The translations under genes and the position numbers were made by a program. From Prosapia bicincta (lineage: Eukaryota > Arthropoda > Insecta > Hemiptera > Cercopidae): DNA of 64,000 nt. The stretch is taken from NCBI GenBank assembly GCA_036971475.1, contig JBAIZL010000003.1, positions 78,993,928 through 79,057,927 on the forward strand, given 5' to 3'. Below the pieces are notes generated by a model. It was not told where the DNA came from. It worked only from the letters and a program-made list of their open reading frames with translations, and ran no database searches. Positions 43,780-55,189 of the stretch are shown piece by piece; positions within the stretch are counted from its first letter, which is position 1; each line of letters begins with the position of its first letter.

Positions 43780-44345
43780 TAGCTCACACTCTCATGATTT
43801 ATATCTTGTAAAAGTTTGTAATTGTTAATAATATACTTCTTATTCATCTAATCAAGTTCAAATACATTTTTTTATCCTGACAATTGATGTTAATACAGTT
43901 TTTTTTTCAAATATGTATTCAATAATTAAATTATACAAATTTTGGTGGTCTAGTTCAGATTCGACCTAAGTATCTTCATGTTTGAAGTCTTGCGCTTTGG
44001 CACTGGATCCTAATATATACTTCTCAAAGTTCTATATGAATTGTGTTCGCCCCCATCTGGTTGTTGTCAAAACCTCTATTGCACTACCTTAAATTGTTGC
44101 CATAGTTACCACACAGTATCATAAATAATCTTCTAGTATTAAAAATAAAAGGAATAATATAAACAAACAAACTGGCTTAACAGTTTTGAACCTTGCTTCA
44201 CAAACGGAAAATGCAAAACGAAAGCGAAAAGAATTTGCAACACAATGCAAGCGATAAAAAAAAGGAAATGTATAAATAGTAACAAACAAAAATAATAGTC
44301 CAACACCATACATAGAAAAAAATGGAAATTTGCTTTCCATTCCAT
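43780..44345 (-). repeat. Interspersed repeat with tRNA-like segment, copy 2
   Basis: Minus-strand copy of the 14740-15352 repeat, including AGTGCCAAAGCGCAAGACTTC and an anticodon-arm-like CTTCAAACATGAAG. It lies inside the first visible CNPPD1 intron, opposite the gene's sense. Confidence 0.62.
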
Positions 44346-45044
44346 TTTATCGTTATGAAAATAGAAAAGAAAAATTGTAAATATGTTGACTAATTTTTAT
44401 GAGCAGCAATAATTTATTGACTTAGGGATTGTGTTAAATTACATGAAGATTATAATTACGGATAATTTGTACATTCTTATTTTGTCTTCTAGCAATGTGT
44501 CATAAAATATACCAAATGAAATTTTAAACTAATAGTTTTCATGCATTTTAAAACTTGGAGGTTTTTTTAAAAATAAGGAGCTTTTTCATACTCCTTATTA
44601 AATCTTATGAGTTCTTCAGTTTAAACTTGATTTGTAAAGAGTGCAATTTCATTTTGTTACTTTCAGTCTTTTGTGATGGCAGCACAGTATTTCTAATATG
44701 TAGTAAAATGTATTACATTTATAAGTGCCACATTAGTAAATTGTAACAATTGTAAATTAATCTGTAATTGCACAATTTGTTAAAAACTTTGATAATATGA
44801 TAGAAATAAGCCCGAAGAAGAAAGTGTGAGAGATTTACAACATAGTAGAGAAAGTAGTTGTCAAACTAACAATTATTATAAATTACCAACTGGTTTTAGT
44901 AAAACATTTTTGTAAGATCTGAGTATTATTTAAAAACTGTAATTCCAATAGATTAAAAAATGTAATAAAAAAATTTTTGTTAGTTCAAAAAAATTTTGAG
45001 AGCACTATTTAAAGTCTTTTTGTTGTATAATTAAATAATACAGA

Positions 45045-45235
45045 ACTAAGTGAATACTCAAGAGCTAACTTGCTGATGCGTTTCAAAACAGTCTTTCCTT
45101 TTGCGAAGAAAAGCCTTTACTCTTTGTACGAATAGAGTAATTGTTTTGTAAAAGGAACGATTGTTTCGAAACCCATCAGCAAGTAACCTCTTAAGTATTC
45201 GCTTAGTTGGGTACTATTTAATTATAGTTTAATCA
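45045..45235. mobile_element. Foldback repeat of the CTTGCTGATGCGTTTCGAA family, copy 2
   Basis: Arms CTTGCTGATGCGTTTC...AAACAGTC / GATTGTTTCGAAACCCATCAGCAAG around a loop. The outer arm matches AAGTGAATACTCAAGAG / CTCTTAAGTATTCGCTTAG, with TTAAATAAT beyond. Intronic. Confidence 0.75.
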
Positions 45236-45338
45236 GGATTTCAAGATGGTTTCAACAAGCGACTTTTTGTTGTGTCTGCTTTTAAAAATACTGCACATTT
45301 TATTGTTAAAATAGCCTAGACAAACAGATTTTAAAAAT

Positions 45339-45659
45339 TATACTTTGATTTAAAGTAGAATAGGAATGGGTCTGTGGCATAGTAGGAATGCGATGTTGTC
45401 AGTTCGAACGCATTGCCAGTCTACCCACCACTGCTAGCGACTGAAATTGCAGAACAAAGCAAGCTACACCACTATTAAATCACCCCACCACAGTTATGAT
45501 CTCACTGAACGACGAACGGAAGTTTAACGTCGAATTTGCAACAAGGCTCACACACGCAGCAAGATGTGTATTTCCTATTAGCTCAGACGGCTGTAATCCC
45601 CACTCCCTCTAGTTGATTTCACATACGCAAAATCCTATTCTGTTTCAAATCAAACTATA
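45339..45659. mobile_element. 321-bp TIR-bounded repeat containing tRNA-like pol III boxes
   Basis: Terminal inverted repeats TATACTTTGATTTAAAG... and the inverse of TATAGTTTGATTTGAAAC..., 23 of 27 positions matching, both ending AGAATAGGA. Just inside the left end is GTGGCATAGTAGG (box-A-like) and 25 bases later CAGTTCGAACGC (box-B-like), the spacing of a tRNA promoter. Either a SINE that gained inverted ends or a MITE that captured a tRNA head. No ORF. Confidence 0.6.
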
Positions 45660-46225
45660 AGTTGTTTAGTGCAAGATAGTCCTTCAAGTAGATGAGATTA
45701 CCCGAAACACGTCTAGTAGAAATAATAGGGCAAAGCTAGGAACTGCCGAAGATAATATTAAGAAAGTATAACTCCCAAGCAGAAAATACAATAATGTTAT
45801 TAAATTTAACCTATAAAAATCAATTCACCAACATTCATAAAAATCTGGAATTCTAAGAAACAATTTGCAATGAAGTGTGAAACTACATTCCTATAAGCTT
45901 TGATTGACTAAAGAACTAAAACCAACTGACCATGTAAATCATTATAGATCTAAAAACTACTGAGAGACTTTAAAAACAGTGAATGGGCACCAGTTTCATC
46001 AACAAAATTGTCTTCAGTGACTTGAAATAACTAAAATTGTTTTGGGCTTAGGATACATGGGTAATTTGTAATACACTGTCATATCCGTAAGTCCATTATT
46101 TGATAAAGATTTTATGCTGATAAAGTAATTGTTGACATTTTATAAATGATGCTATAAACAGGCAATAGTAGGCATATAACATTGCTGCGTATCTGAGAGG
46201 TTTTTGTTGTCATATTTGGATATTG

Positions 46226-46965
46226 TGCATTATACAATATCAAGAGCACAGTGGTACATATATTACAATGAAAATATTGGAAATAAATCCAATACCACAA
46301 AAATAACAAAGTTAAGTAAAGTAATACAAGTTACTTAAGATTAAACCCTTATGTAGACTTCGATGACCATTTCATCATCATCAGAGGGTCTTTTAACAAA
46401 ATCAATGTAGCAAACAAGAAGTTAAAAACTAGAGTGACACCAATCGTTCTCTGCGGTCGCTATATATAGGCGTGAGGTAAGCACCGCCCCTCTCTCCCCT
46501 TGACCAACTAACAACGAACAGCCATCTTGAACCATATAGGCTGTCATAAAAGACTATAATAAAAAATATGTAACATTTTGATCTAGTACATGCTGATTAT
46601 GAAGGATATGTTCTGTTACACTTGATTTTGCAGGTCTATTATATTTAATATGTGCAAGATGTTCTTTACATCTAGTTAGAATTTTTCTTTTGGTTCAACC
46701 TAAATGTATCTCACCACAAGTACTACAAATTATCTTATAAGTACCGGATTTTTTTAGCATTGGAATTTTATCTTTAGGGTTACATAATAAATGCTTAAGT
46801 TCATTTTGACTCTTGTAGGCTATCTTAACAATTATCTTTTAAAAAATCGAATTTAACTCTTTTGTTAAAATATTATCAAAAGGTAAGCTAATATAGTTAC
46901 ATTTTTTATTTTCTTTTTGAAGAGTGGTAGATGTGAATTCTCAAATTTTTATCCACAGAAAGAAA
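46226..46965 (-). pseudogene. Diverged Penelope-like element: GIY-YIG 3' end and pseudo-LTR
   Basis: Minus-strand homology to the 1-5530 PLE. From 46965 down come the regions before and through GIY-YIG (with a stop where YIGQT was), then the 3' UTR with TATATATAG, and the pseudo-LTR to 46226. It is 5'-truncated within the coding region and full of substitutions, so old. It lies in the CNPPD1 intron, antisense to the gene. Confidence 0.85.
46345..46389 (-). ncRNA. Degenerate hammerhead motif in old PLE pseudo-LTR
   Basis: Core CUGAUGA and stem I ACCCU/AGGGU remain, stem II has one mismatch, GAAA reads GAAG, and stem III no longer pairs. Predicted inactive. Confidence 0.7.
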
Positions 46966-46998
46966 AAAATATGGGTTTATTATAAGGGATGTTATTAG

Positions 46999-47635
46999 CA
47001 GTGGCGGCTCCTGCCCAATTACATTGGTCCCCCAGATTTACGAGGAGTACTCAACGAGTAGTGTGAATCATGTTTTACTTTTAAGAGTATATTAGGCCAC
47101 TGTGTATGCGCATCAAAGGATCTATAAATGGAAGCAATACTTATCTAGTACATAAATATTATTCTTTAAAATGAGTTTAAAATAGTAGTTTCATAAACGC
47201 ATATTATTATTAAATATAAAATTTGATTTGTTCACTTTGAGTCAAACGCACCAACATTTATTTGTGATAAACAAATAAGCCTACAATGCTGCTTCCTAAT
47301 CAGCAGCACTGATTAGTCATTTCTCAGCGCATGAGCAAGACGACGGGACTCCATCTCAGGCCACCCGTAACATGCGCATTGAGCGATGTCACGGCACGGT
47401 TTTGGCTGTTTCAGCTTATTCCATGCACACTCAATGCACTAGTCTGGAGCTCTCTGCTGTGAGCCCCACACGGAGCTTGCGGCTAATTTCGTGTATCAAC
47501 TGCTAAATATTTTATGGTTTTAACATTACTTAAATAATTCTAAGCTCTTCTTAACCTAATTTAAGATAAATGAATATTAAATAAAAATTAATTTTTGTAA
47601 TTGGGAGGGCTTGCGTTTTGGACAAACCGCCACTG
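46999..47635. mobile_element. 637-bp hAT-like MITE
   Basis: Ends CAGTGGCGGCTCCTG and ...ACCGCCACTG (inverted CAGTGGCGG). A perfect 8-bp target duplication GTTATTAG lies at 46991-46998 and 47636-47643. No ORF. Eight-base duplications and CAG-type ends fit hAT. Confidence 0.88.
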
Positions 47636-47643
47636 GTTATTAG

Positions 47644-48322
47644 GTTACTGAATTCCCAAATAACCCTTTTCTATATTGGGGAAAGATTTCTGAAATGGCA
47701 TGTGTATGAGAAACCACATTCAGTTAATGAGATCAAGGCTGAAATGTATTGTGATTTTGAAATAGAACTGTGAATATGCAGAAGTTGATGGGAAATTTTG
47801 ATAAAAACAAAAACTATACCATTAGAATCATAGCATCATGGAATCATAGATAGCTTCAGACCAATGTTTACACTTGAGTAATATTAGCAAAAAATAAATT
47901 CTAACAATATAAGTTTTATTCATCCAACAATTCCTCAGCTTCTATATAAATCAAATTTAATAATTGTGGGACACAATCGTCAAAATAAGATGAAAACACA
48001 TCTATTAAATTGATATTAAAAAAAAAAAAACATTTCTTTAATTGCAAAACTTTTCACTAATTTTATTTATACAAACTAATTTTATTTGTGATAAGTTTGT
48101 GCTGGATTTAAATGTGTTATTTTAATGTATTGTTTTCAGTCAGTTTTGTATATCCTTTAACTGTATTGTTTCATTTAAAGCAAATATTTTAGGCTTGGGC
48201 CGTGTATAACACTTGTTCAACATTTATTTTATATATTTCCTTGTATTTTGTGATATTGTTAAATTAATTTTGACATAAGGAAATGAACCTTTTTGTATAT
48301 GTTGAATATACTCATGTTTTAG
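47644..48322. other. CNPPD1 intron, no further feature recognised
   Basis: AT-rich. Ends in the T-rich tract and TTTTAG acceptor of the next exon. Confidence 0.5.
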
Positions 48323-48528
48323 AACTAGCAGCAGAATTGTATTCTGAAGTAAAGAATGGCCGTAGCCTAGAACGTCTTCGAGTTGATGAAACTGCAGAAA
48401 TTTCGAGACATGCTTGCGTATCACCTTGTTCACTGGTCTTGGCTCTACTCTACTTGGAACGTCTCAAGTCTTGTAATGCTGAATATGTTGAAAAAGTTGC
48501 TCCTTCTGAATTGTTTCTTGTTTCCATG
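48323..48528 (+). CDS. CNPPD1: CNPPD1 orthologue, cyclin-fold exon
   Basis: 206 bp encoding ELAAELYSEVKNG, RHACVSPCSLVLALLYLERL and APSELFLVSM. This matches vertebrate CNPPD1 (ISPCAMMLALVYIERL, SSSDLFLISM), the core of the cyclin box. The acceptor is ATGTTTTAG|AA and the donor CCATG|GTAATT. One carried base plus 206 gives exactly 69 codons, phase 0 at the end. Immediately after the donor a PLE fragment begins, so the retroelement sits within about 10-20 bp of this splice site. Confidence 0.93.
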
Positions 48529-48534
48529 GTAATT

Positions 48535-50470
48535 ATTAAAAAAAAAATACTACAAACTGAAACAGCCATAAAAAAACTGACAACAAAGACCAAAACTCAC
48601 TTCGACATGACACAAAAAACCTAACCAAACATAACCAACCACAACATGAACAATGAAATTAAAATCGCTGCAAACATAAAACAAAAAGATCAACTAAACC
48701 ACATCACACTCACCACAGCAGACAAAGGCAACACCACAGTAATTATTAATACAAACATCCTATATGACAAAATCAATGATTACATAATGAACTATAATAT
48801 AATACAACTACAGATCCAACTGAGAAATATCACAGAACCATCAAAAAACTAATTAATACATCCAAATACATTATCAGCAAAAACAAAAAATACTGCCTGA
48901 ACAAATCCACCCTAGAGCACCAACCATCCGCACTCTCCCTAAAATTCACAAACCCAATGTCCCCATCCGAGCCATCATCAACTACCAAAATGCCCCTGAA
49001 ACTAGCAAAATACATGGACAAAATAATCAGACAATCTATTAAATTGAACACAGAAACACACATAAAAAAGAGAACAAACCTCATAAATAAAATAAAAGGT
49101 ATAAACATACCACACAATTCAACACTACTAACTCTCGACATACCAATATGTACACCAACATACCCGTATCCGAAACTCTCAACATCCTAGAAACCCAATT
49201 AATACAGAACAACATACCAAAAACCCATGTTACCGAAATCCTAAACATCCTCCAAACCATCACCAAACGAAACTATTTCACCCACAACTCAAACTTCTAT
49301 TCACAACCAGATGGCCTATCCATGGGAAGTCCTATCAATAGCGTTCTAAGTGAAATTTTCCTACAACACATAGAAAACACCAAGATACTCACAAACAATA
49401 AACACGGACACAAAATCATTTACTGGCACAGATACGTCTATGATATCAGAACACTATACAGAGGCAACACCCGACAATGCGAAAAACTCCTTACCTACAC
49501 TATTAAAATACACTCAAAACTCCACTTCACTTCAGAAATTGAAACCAACCGATCCCTAAACTTCCTCGACATAACTATAACAAACTACAACAACAAGCCA
49601 CACACAAAAACAGCTTCAACATTTACAGAAAACCCACAATGACAGACATTACTTATCCACAACACCTCAAACCACCCTATCCAACACAAACACGCAGCCT
49701 TCAAATTCATGCTGCATAGACTTGAAGAAGTTCCAATGACCACAGAAAATATAAACAAAGAACTAGACAAATTAAATATTTAGCATACACAAATGGATAC
49801 AACACCACAATAATAAACAAACTATGGCACAATATACTGAAAAACACTAATTAACACTACAGACAGGAAAAACAAATACACCACATTACCATACATAAAC
49901 AAAACAACAAATAAAATAGCCCACAAATTTCAAAAAACAGGATACAAAATAGCATACAAAACTAAAAACAACTTACAATACAAAACACAACACAACACCA
50001 ACAACAAAGATAAACTACAAGCACCAGGCGACTACAAACTAAACTGCGACAAACGCAACAAATTCTATATTGGACAAACAGGTCGCAGCTTTAAACAAAG
50101 AGTCGATGAACACAAAAAGTACACCAACTCAGCATTTTACAATCACATAAAAGAAACAGGACACAAATACACAGACATTTACCATAACCTAGAAATCCTA
50201 CACATCAACAAAAAAGGACCACATCTCAACAAACTAGAACTATAAGAAATTTACAGACACACAAAAACACAAAGTACAAACATAATAAATGAACAAACAC
50301 AATACAAATCACACATACTCTTTGATACTATTGAAATCCTGCCTTTAAAACCATCACCGCTTAACCCGACATCTCCAAGCAGAAGACACTGATGAAGATC
50401 GCCGCATAGCGATCGAAAACGTTCTGTCTCAGTACATTTCCCAAATTTAAAGTTTGGATAGTCATAAACT
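48535..50470 (+). pseudogene. Second Penelope-like element lineage, decayed, with pseudo-LTR tail
   Basis: Fragments in shifting frames read TADKGNTTVII (48715), LLTLDI...MYTNIPVSETLNIL (49130), QPDGLSMGSPINSVLSEIFL (49310), WHRYVYDI where YVDD should be, SLNFLDITI, and a GIY-YIG end with FYIGQTGRSFKQRVDEH (50065). The catalytic Asp change and several stops show it is dead. Codon use is unusually C/A-rich on this strand. A complete hammerhead follows at 50385. It lies in the CNPPD1 intron in the gene's sense, directly after the 48528 donor. Confidence 0.88.
50385..50428 (+). ncRNA. Hammerhead-type ribozyme motif, second PLE lineage
   Basis: Stem I GACA/UGUC, core CUGAUGA (50389-50395), extra A, stem II GAUCGC/GCGAUC perfect with loop CGCAUA, GAAA (50415-50418), loopless stem III AAC/GUU, and C50424 at the cleavage site. 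Intact by inspection, in contrast to its sister at 41909-41952. It is in the sense strand of the CNPPD1 pre-mRNA. Confidence 0.82.
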
Positions 50471-50965
50471 ATTGTTAAGTGATTAAATAAAAATAAGTAA
50501 TGGTAAACAAATGTATGTGCTTCTTGAATCTTTTGTAGGCACCAAATTTTCAGTAGTGTTTTATCTCCATCAATCCTTTAAATTTATTGAGAATAATATT
50601 ATTGTACGTAGGTATTTTTTGAAATGCTGCAGAAACATTTGATGCAGTATTGAAATTTAGTACTGATTTGAAATTCAGTATTTAAAGCATGTCAATAATA
50701 CTTTTTATTAAAGGGGATATTGATAACATTGACATTGTGTTGCCCAAACATGAATTTGTACTTAATATTGGTCTGTTTCTCTTTCTGTTTGAAGTATAAT
50801 ATAATACTGTCGTCTTCTCTATTTTATTGTGTTGTATAAAAGTTTATCAAATTTGTAAAATTCACAAAATTTTATCTATGCTTAAAAAATGTCTGAAGTA
50901 AACAGTTTTCTGCAGTATAAATGTATTTCATGATGAAGTGTAATAATGTAAATATTTTACATACT

Positions 50966-52255
50966 TACTTCTTACTTCTTACTTCTTATTACGAGCTTCC
51001 AAGGTTGGCCTCGATGGCTCGATGTCTCCTATACACACACTCTGCCAATGGCCAGAAACAACTTTCTTTCAAGATTCTGTCCAGGGTACATTCCCGTCCT
51101 AGTTGCTTTATCAAGGGACTCCTTGTTGCTGCTGTTACAGGACACTTCAAAAGTATGTGCTCTAATGTTTCCTCTTCTTGCTTGCACACTCCACAGATAG
51201 AGTCGTTAGTAATATGAAACCTTTTCAAATATGTATTGGTGACAATGTGTCCCATACGAGCTCGTGCCGCAAAAGATGCCACTGAACGTGATAATGACTT
51301 GAAGATCTTTGGATCATTAGGTTGTTTTTGTAATGAATAATATTCGCGCCCAGTATTGCATTCTCTCCATTTCTTTCTCCAACAGATGTGAGATTCTTTA
51401 TCAACTGCCTCTTTGCAATTAGTTAAGGAGTAACAACTTTCAGGAGATGGAAACAAGTTGCAAGACGCCTTGGCAGATCTGTCAGCTTCCTCATTCCCAG
51501 GAACACCACAATGACTGGGGATCCATTGAAATACAATATTTTTCTGTTCTAAGTTTTTTAACAATTTAGTTATTTCAGATGTTCGAAAATGGTAGTCTGT
51601 AGTGTGCTGTACTTGAAGGGCTTGAAGGGCCGACCTGGAATCGGTGAGAATGCAGATGTTCTGTGCATCCATAGTATTGCTAAAAACCAAAGCAGCATTT
51701 AAGGCCATCAATTCAGCATTCATACTTGAAGAGGAATCGCAGGGCACATAGTAATCCTCGTTTAATTCTGGACAATGAAAAGCTGCACCTCCCCTATGGT
51801 TCTCTTTATCAACGGAACCATCTGTGTAGATTTTTACAAAGTTGTTATATGTGGTGTTTATCAATTCCATAGCGACAGATTTTAGTAGGTGAGGTGAATC
51901 TTCTTTTGTGAGTGAACCAGGAATTTCAAGATTGGTTTTTATTGGGATTCGAAGCCAGGGTTGTTGTTCCAAAACAACTGGAATTTTTCCTGATTCCATT
52001 GTGTTTAATGATTCGCAGGGTTTGTTATGATGGTAGAACAGTGACTGTCGGATGTTAGTTACCAATGCAATGTTAGAAAGAGTGTTAAGTGAAATTGCCT
52101 TCATCTGAAAATGTTTCTTCCACATTCTGTTTTTTATATATAAGTCAAAGGGCATGACTGACAGTTCAATTTCCATAGACTGTATACTTGTGGTTTTTGG
52201 ACAACCCAAACAAATCCTCAGAGATGAGTTCTGTAATATTTGTAAAAAATGTAAA
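50966..52255 (-). mobile_element. 5'-truncated LINE with microsatellite-like 3' tail
   Basis: A 16-bp target duplication AAATATTTTACATACT lies at 50950-50965 and 52256-52271. The 3' tail is a (TTACTTC)n run on the plus strand (about 50966-50990). It contains only the RNase H and C-terminal part of ORF2. A different lineage from the 20767-26479 element. Intronic to CNPPD1, antisense. Confidence 0.9.
50989..52209 (-). CDS. Truncated LINE ORF2: RNase H and C-terminal domain, frame still open
   Basis: 406 codons without stops. RNase H motifs: KIYTDGSVDKENH (first Asp), MNAELMALNAAL (Glu), CILTDSRSALQAL (Asp) and FQWIPSHCGVPGNEEADRSAK (His/Asp). A C-terminal zinc-finger-like CGVCKQEEETLEHILLKC follows. 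There is no endonuclease or RT, because the copy is 5'-truncated, so it cannot move itself. The frame remains open because insertion is recent or by chance. Not a host gene. Confidence 0.85.
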   Translation of the reverse strand: MGCPKTTSIQSMEIELSVMPFDLYIKNRMWKKHFQMKAISLNTLSNIALVTNIRQSLFYHHNKPCESLNTMESGKIPVVLEQQPWLRIPIKTNLEIPGSLTKEDSPHLLKSVAMELINTTYNNFVKIYTDGSVDKENHRGGAAFHCPELNEDYYVPCDSSSSMNAELMALNAALVFSNTMDAQNICILTDSRSALQALQVQHTTDYHFRTSEITKLLKNLEQKNIVFQWIPSHCGVPGNEEADRSAKASCNLFPSPESCYSLTNCKEAVDKESHICWRKKWRECNTGREYYSLQKQPNDPKIFKSLSRSVASFAARARMGHIVTNTYLKRFHITNDSICGVCKQEEETLEHILLKCPVTAATRSPLIKQLGRECTLDRILKESCFWPLAECVYRRHRAIEANLGSS

Positions 52256-52271
52256 AAATATTTTACATACT

Positions 52272-53599
52272 GCTACTACACTCTTGTAAAGATGTCTTAA
52301 TTTTTGTAATATGTAGATATTTCATATTAACACTTAAAGGCTGGCCCAGGTTCTATGGCAGAATGCTGAAGGTTTTTGGGAATTTAAAAAAAATCATAAC
52401 TTCAAACCTATACAAGATTTAAAAATGAAACTTACATGGCTGGATCGTCCTAATTTCCTCTTTATTTTAATATAACACAATTACTTTGTATTTGAATTTA
52501 TATATTTAAAATAATGTTCAACTGTCATTTTTTTTAAAAAAACAAAAATCAAATGAAAGTACACTAAATTATTTTTTATAAAACTAAATACATCAAATAC
52601 ATTCACACTGTCTTTATTTACACAAAAACAACTGTTTATATAAGTAGACAAAAGTTACTTATATATTTAAAAAAATTTTGTGGTAAACCTTGAAACATGG
52701 TTTCTTGCATAATGGGACATGATACTCACAACTCCAGAAAGATGTGTCTTTCCTCTTGGATTTCCCACTCTCTTTCGATCCCTTTGCAGAAAATACTTAA
52801 CACATTCTTTCTATTTTATTCATGGTGTAGTGTTATTTTTTTTAAAAAAAGGTTGCCAGTAGCAAACCATTTGAGAGATAGGTCACTTGATCTCTGTCGG
52901 GGATTTTCTTGTTCTGTCACTGACAACTCTGCACAAAGCACTTTTATGAACTCAATAGTTGTTATTTGTTTGCAACTGCATTATACATAACATTTACATT
53001 TACTATGGACATAAAAAACATGTGAAATGTAAGTTTTTGCCACAATATTATAGACTTGTGTTCAGACGTGCCATATGGCATACTCTCATCTGCAAGGTCA
53101 ACCACAAACTTATTTTTGTTGTAATCTACAATTCAAGCAGGCTACCACATCTGTCTTGGTATGTTATCATATCTGCCCTGTGTGGTGCATATCATGTATT
53201 GATCACATTAGTTCATACAGCGCACTGCAAGTTACATTTCCAGTTCTTCGGTAAATTTGTTGCCTTCTATTCAAGTGTGCTTGTTTCATATCAGTTCAGA
53301 TTCCTTTTCTATTTTTTATACAATTAACTAACTAGTCCCATATTCTTTGCATCTAATAAGCGGCTAGCTCAGGACTTGTATAAAATCTGTCAGTAAACAG
53401 AGTATGCCCACTATCTGATAAAGTCCTCAACATGCGAGACATAAGGTTTACGTTTGTTACGCTTTCGCCACAATTAAAAGCTGCAAATAAGTCGGTATTG
53501 ATGCATTCTGTGCTATCTAGTGGTGAAATGTGTTACTAATATTCAGAAAAACATCACAGAATATTTTGGGAGGCTTAGCCAGCATTGTTGATCATTTAT
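52272..53599. other. CNPPD1 intron; no gene recognised
   Basis: Two plus-strand frames of about 100-120 codons (52697 and 52959) are Cys/His/Phe-rich with no recognised family. They overlap each other and are not called. Confidence 0.4.
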
Positions 53600-53945
53600 C
53601 ACTACCCAGGTGACACGTACAGCTTCGATCAACTTTGTCACCCACATCTTACCAACAACGTTTTAGGAATATGATGGAGGGAAGATTGAAGGACAAGTCC
53701 TATAATGTGTTTGAGCTGTTTGAGGCAAATAGAACACTCTGGAGAAAAACATCTGTTGCTAACTTCAGACTGGCCACAGAGCATGACTGTCTCGCCAGAC
53801 ATCTCAGCAGAATGAAAATATTAGAATCCAACAGGTGCACAATATGTGCATGCCAAACATCTATTATGGACAAGGACCACCTGTTGGTCTCCAGTGGACT
53901 TTATAAGGGATTGTATTGGGAGGCAACATCTCGAATGGCGTAAGC
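53600..53945 (+). pseudogene. LINE ORF2 C-terminal fragment
   Basis: Reads VANFRLATEHDCLARHLSRM followed by a CTIC...DKDHLL motif. This resembles the conserved end of LINE ORF2 proteins with RNase H (HDCLAxHLxRI, C-P-x-C, M-D-x-x-H-L). Only the last about 100 residues are present. Intronic. Confidence 0.65.
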
Positions 53946-54727
53946 CAAGTGAGAGCCATTGGAAGAAAAAGAAGGAGACATCACATAGTATACTGAACCC
54001 GTAAAAATACGGAATAAGCAATATAATTTAATGTTGAATTACAAACCCGTAAACTTAAGTGGACCGCGTTTTACAGTAGTATTAGCGATCCGTAAAAATA
54101 TGTGATCAGAACTGAGTGTTCAATGACTTTTGACTTGAATATAATTTTATACATTTTCCATGGCTAGAAAATACAGGTAACATTTAGTCATTTTCATGGC
54201 CGTCCATGGGTATGGCATTTCAGAGGGTGCTGCGACAACAGCATAAAACAAACAACAACATTTTAAAAAGTTAGATACACGTAACATATTTTTTAAAAAT
54301 TTTGTATAAATAAATTTTTAAAAGATTAGGTTTTTTATGACACATTGTCTTTATTCAACATCGCCATAATGACTTGCAGTGTTTCTTTCTCATATAAAAT
54401 GTAATAAATTTAGTAAAAGAGATGAATTTCTTGTAACAGTTTTCTCTGTTTAAGCTATTCATAACTTTTAATTTTAATTATAAGTATTTAGATTGTTACT
54501 TTTTATTTTAGTTCTTTTCACTGGTTTATTCAGCTGAAAACTAGGTTTAAAAAAATTTTAAGAACACTTAAGTTTAAGCATAAATTGATGATTTGTAATC
54601 GATTTCAATTAAGGTCTTTTTCCATTTGCGAATTTTATATAAACATTTACTTAATATTAAAAGGTGAAACACAAGAGTTTAAAGTAGAAAACTTGTAATA
54701 CTATAATATGTCATTATTATGTTGCAG
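53946..54727. other. CNPPD1 intron, nothing further recognised
   Basis: AT-rich. Ends in TTATGTTGCAG acceptor. Confidence 0.5.
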
Positions 54728-54856
54728 ATGGTAGCCAGCAAATTTCTACATGACGATGGAGAAGAAGATGAAGTGTTTAATGATGAATGGGCCTCATCTG
54801 GAGGTATAGATATCAAGCAAATGAATCATCTAGAACGGGAATTCCTTAACGCCATT
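54728..54856 (+). CDS. CNPPD1: CNPPD1 orthologue, exon with EVFNDEW motif
   Basis: 129 bp = 43 codons, phase 0 at both ends: MVASKFLHDDGEEDEVFNDE and LEREFLNAI. The vertebrate protein has [21 protein letters not shown] and LERGFLSAM at this point, so orthology is clear. Acceptor TTGCAG|ATG, donor ATT|GTAAGT. The region forms part of the cyclin fold. Confidence 0.95.
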
Positions 54857-55189
54857 GTAAGTATAACTATCAGTTTCTGAAGTGGTAATTATATTTTGTT
54901 GTCATCACTTTACATTACATAAACAAGCACCAAGTTAATAACGTAAGTTCGTGAAGCTGTTTAGTTTAACATTCTTGCTCAGTTTCGCCACAGAAATTAT
55001 AAAATGATCAATATATGGGAAAGGTTAGGATCTAAAAAAACTAACAAAAGTTGAAATGTTAACAATTTGAAGTAATAGTGAATTTGGAGAACTACCTCTT
55101 TATCGGGATAATAATTAAAATTAGTCATCTTGTAATTTAAAACAAAACAAATTATAAAGTTGTTTGTTGTAATCATATTGAATTCACTG

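Noticed and set aside
52697..53327. Two overlapping frames of 97 and 122 codons
   Set aside because: Located in a CNPPD1 intron, overlap each other, no known motif; likely chance.
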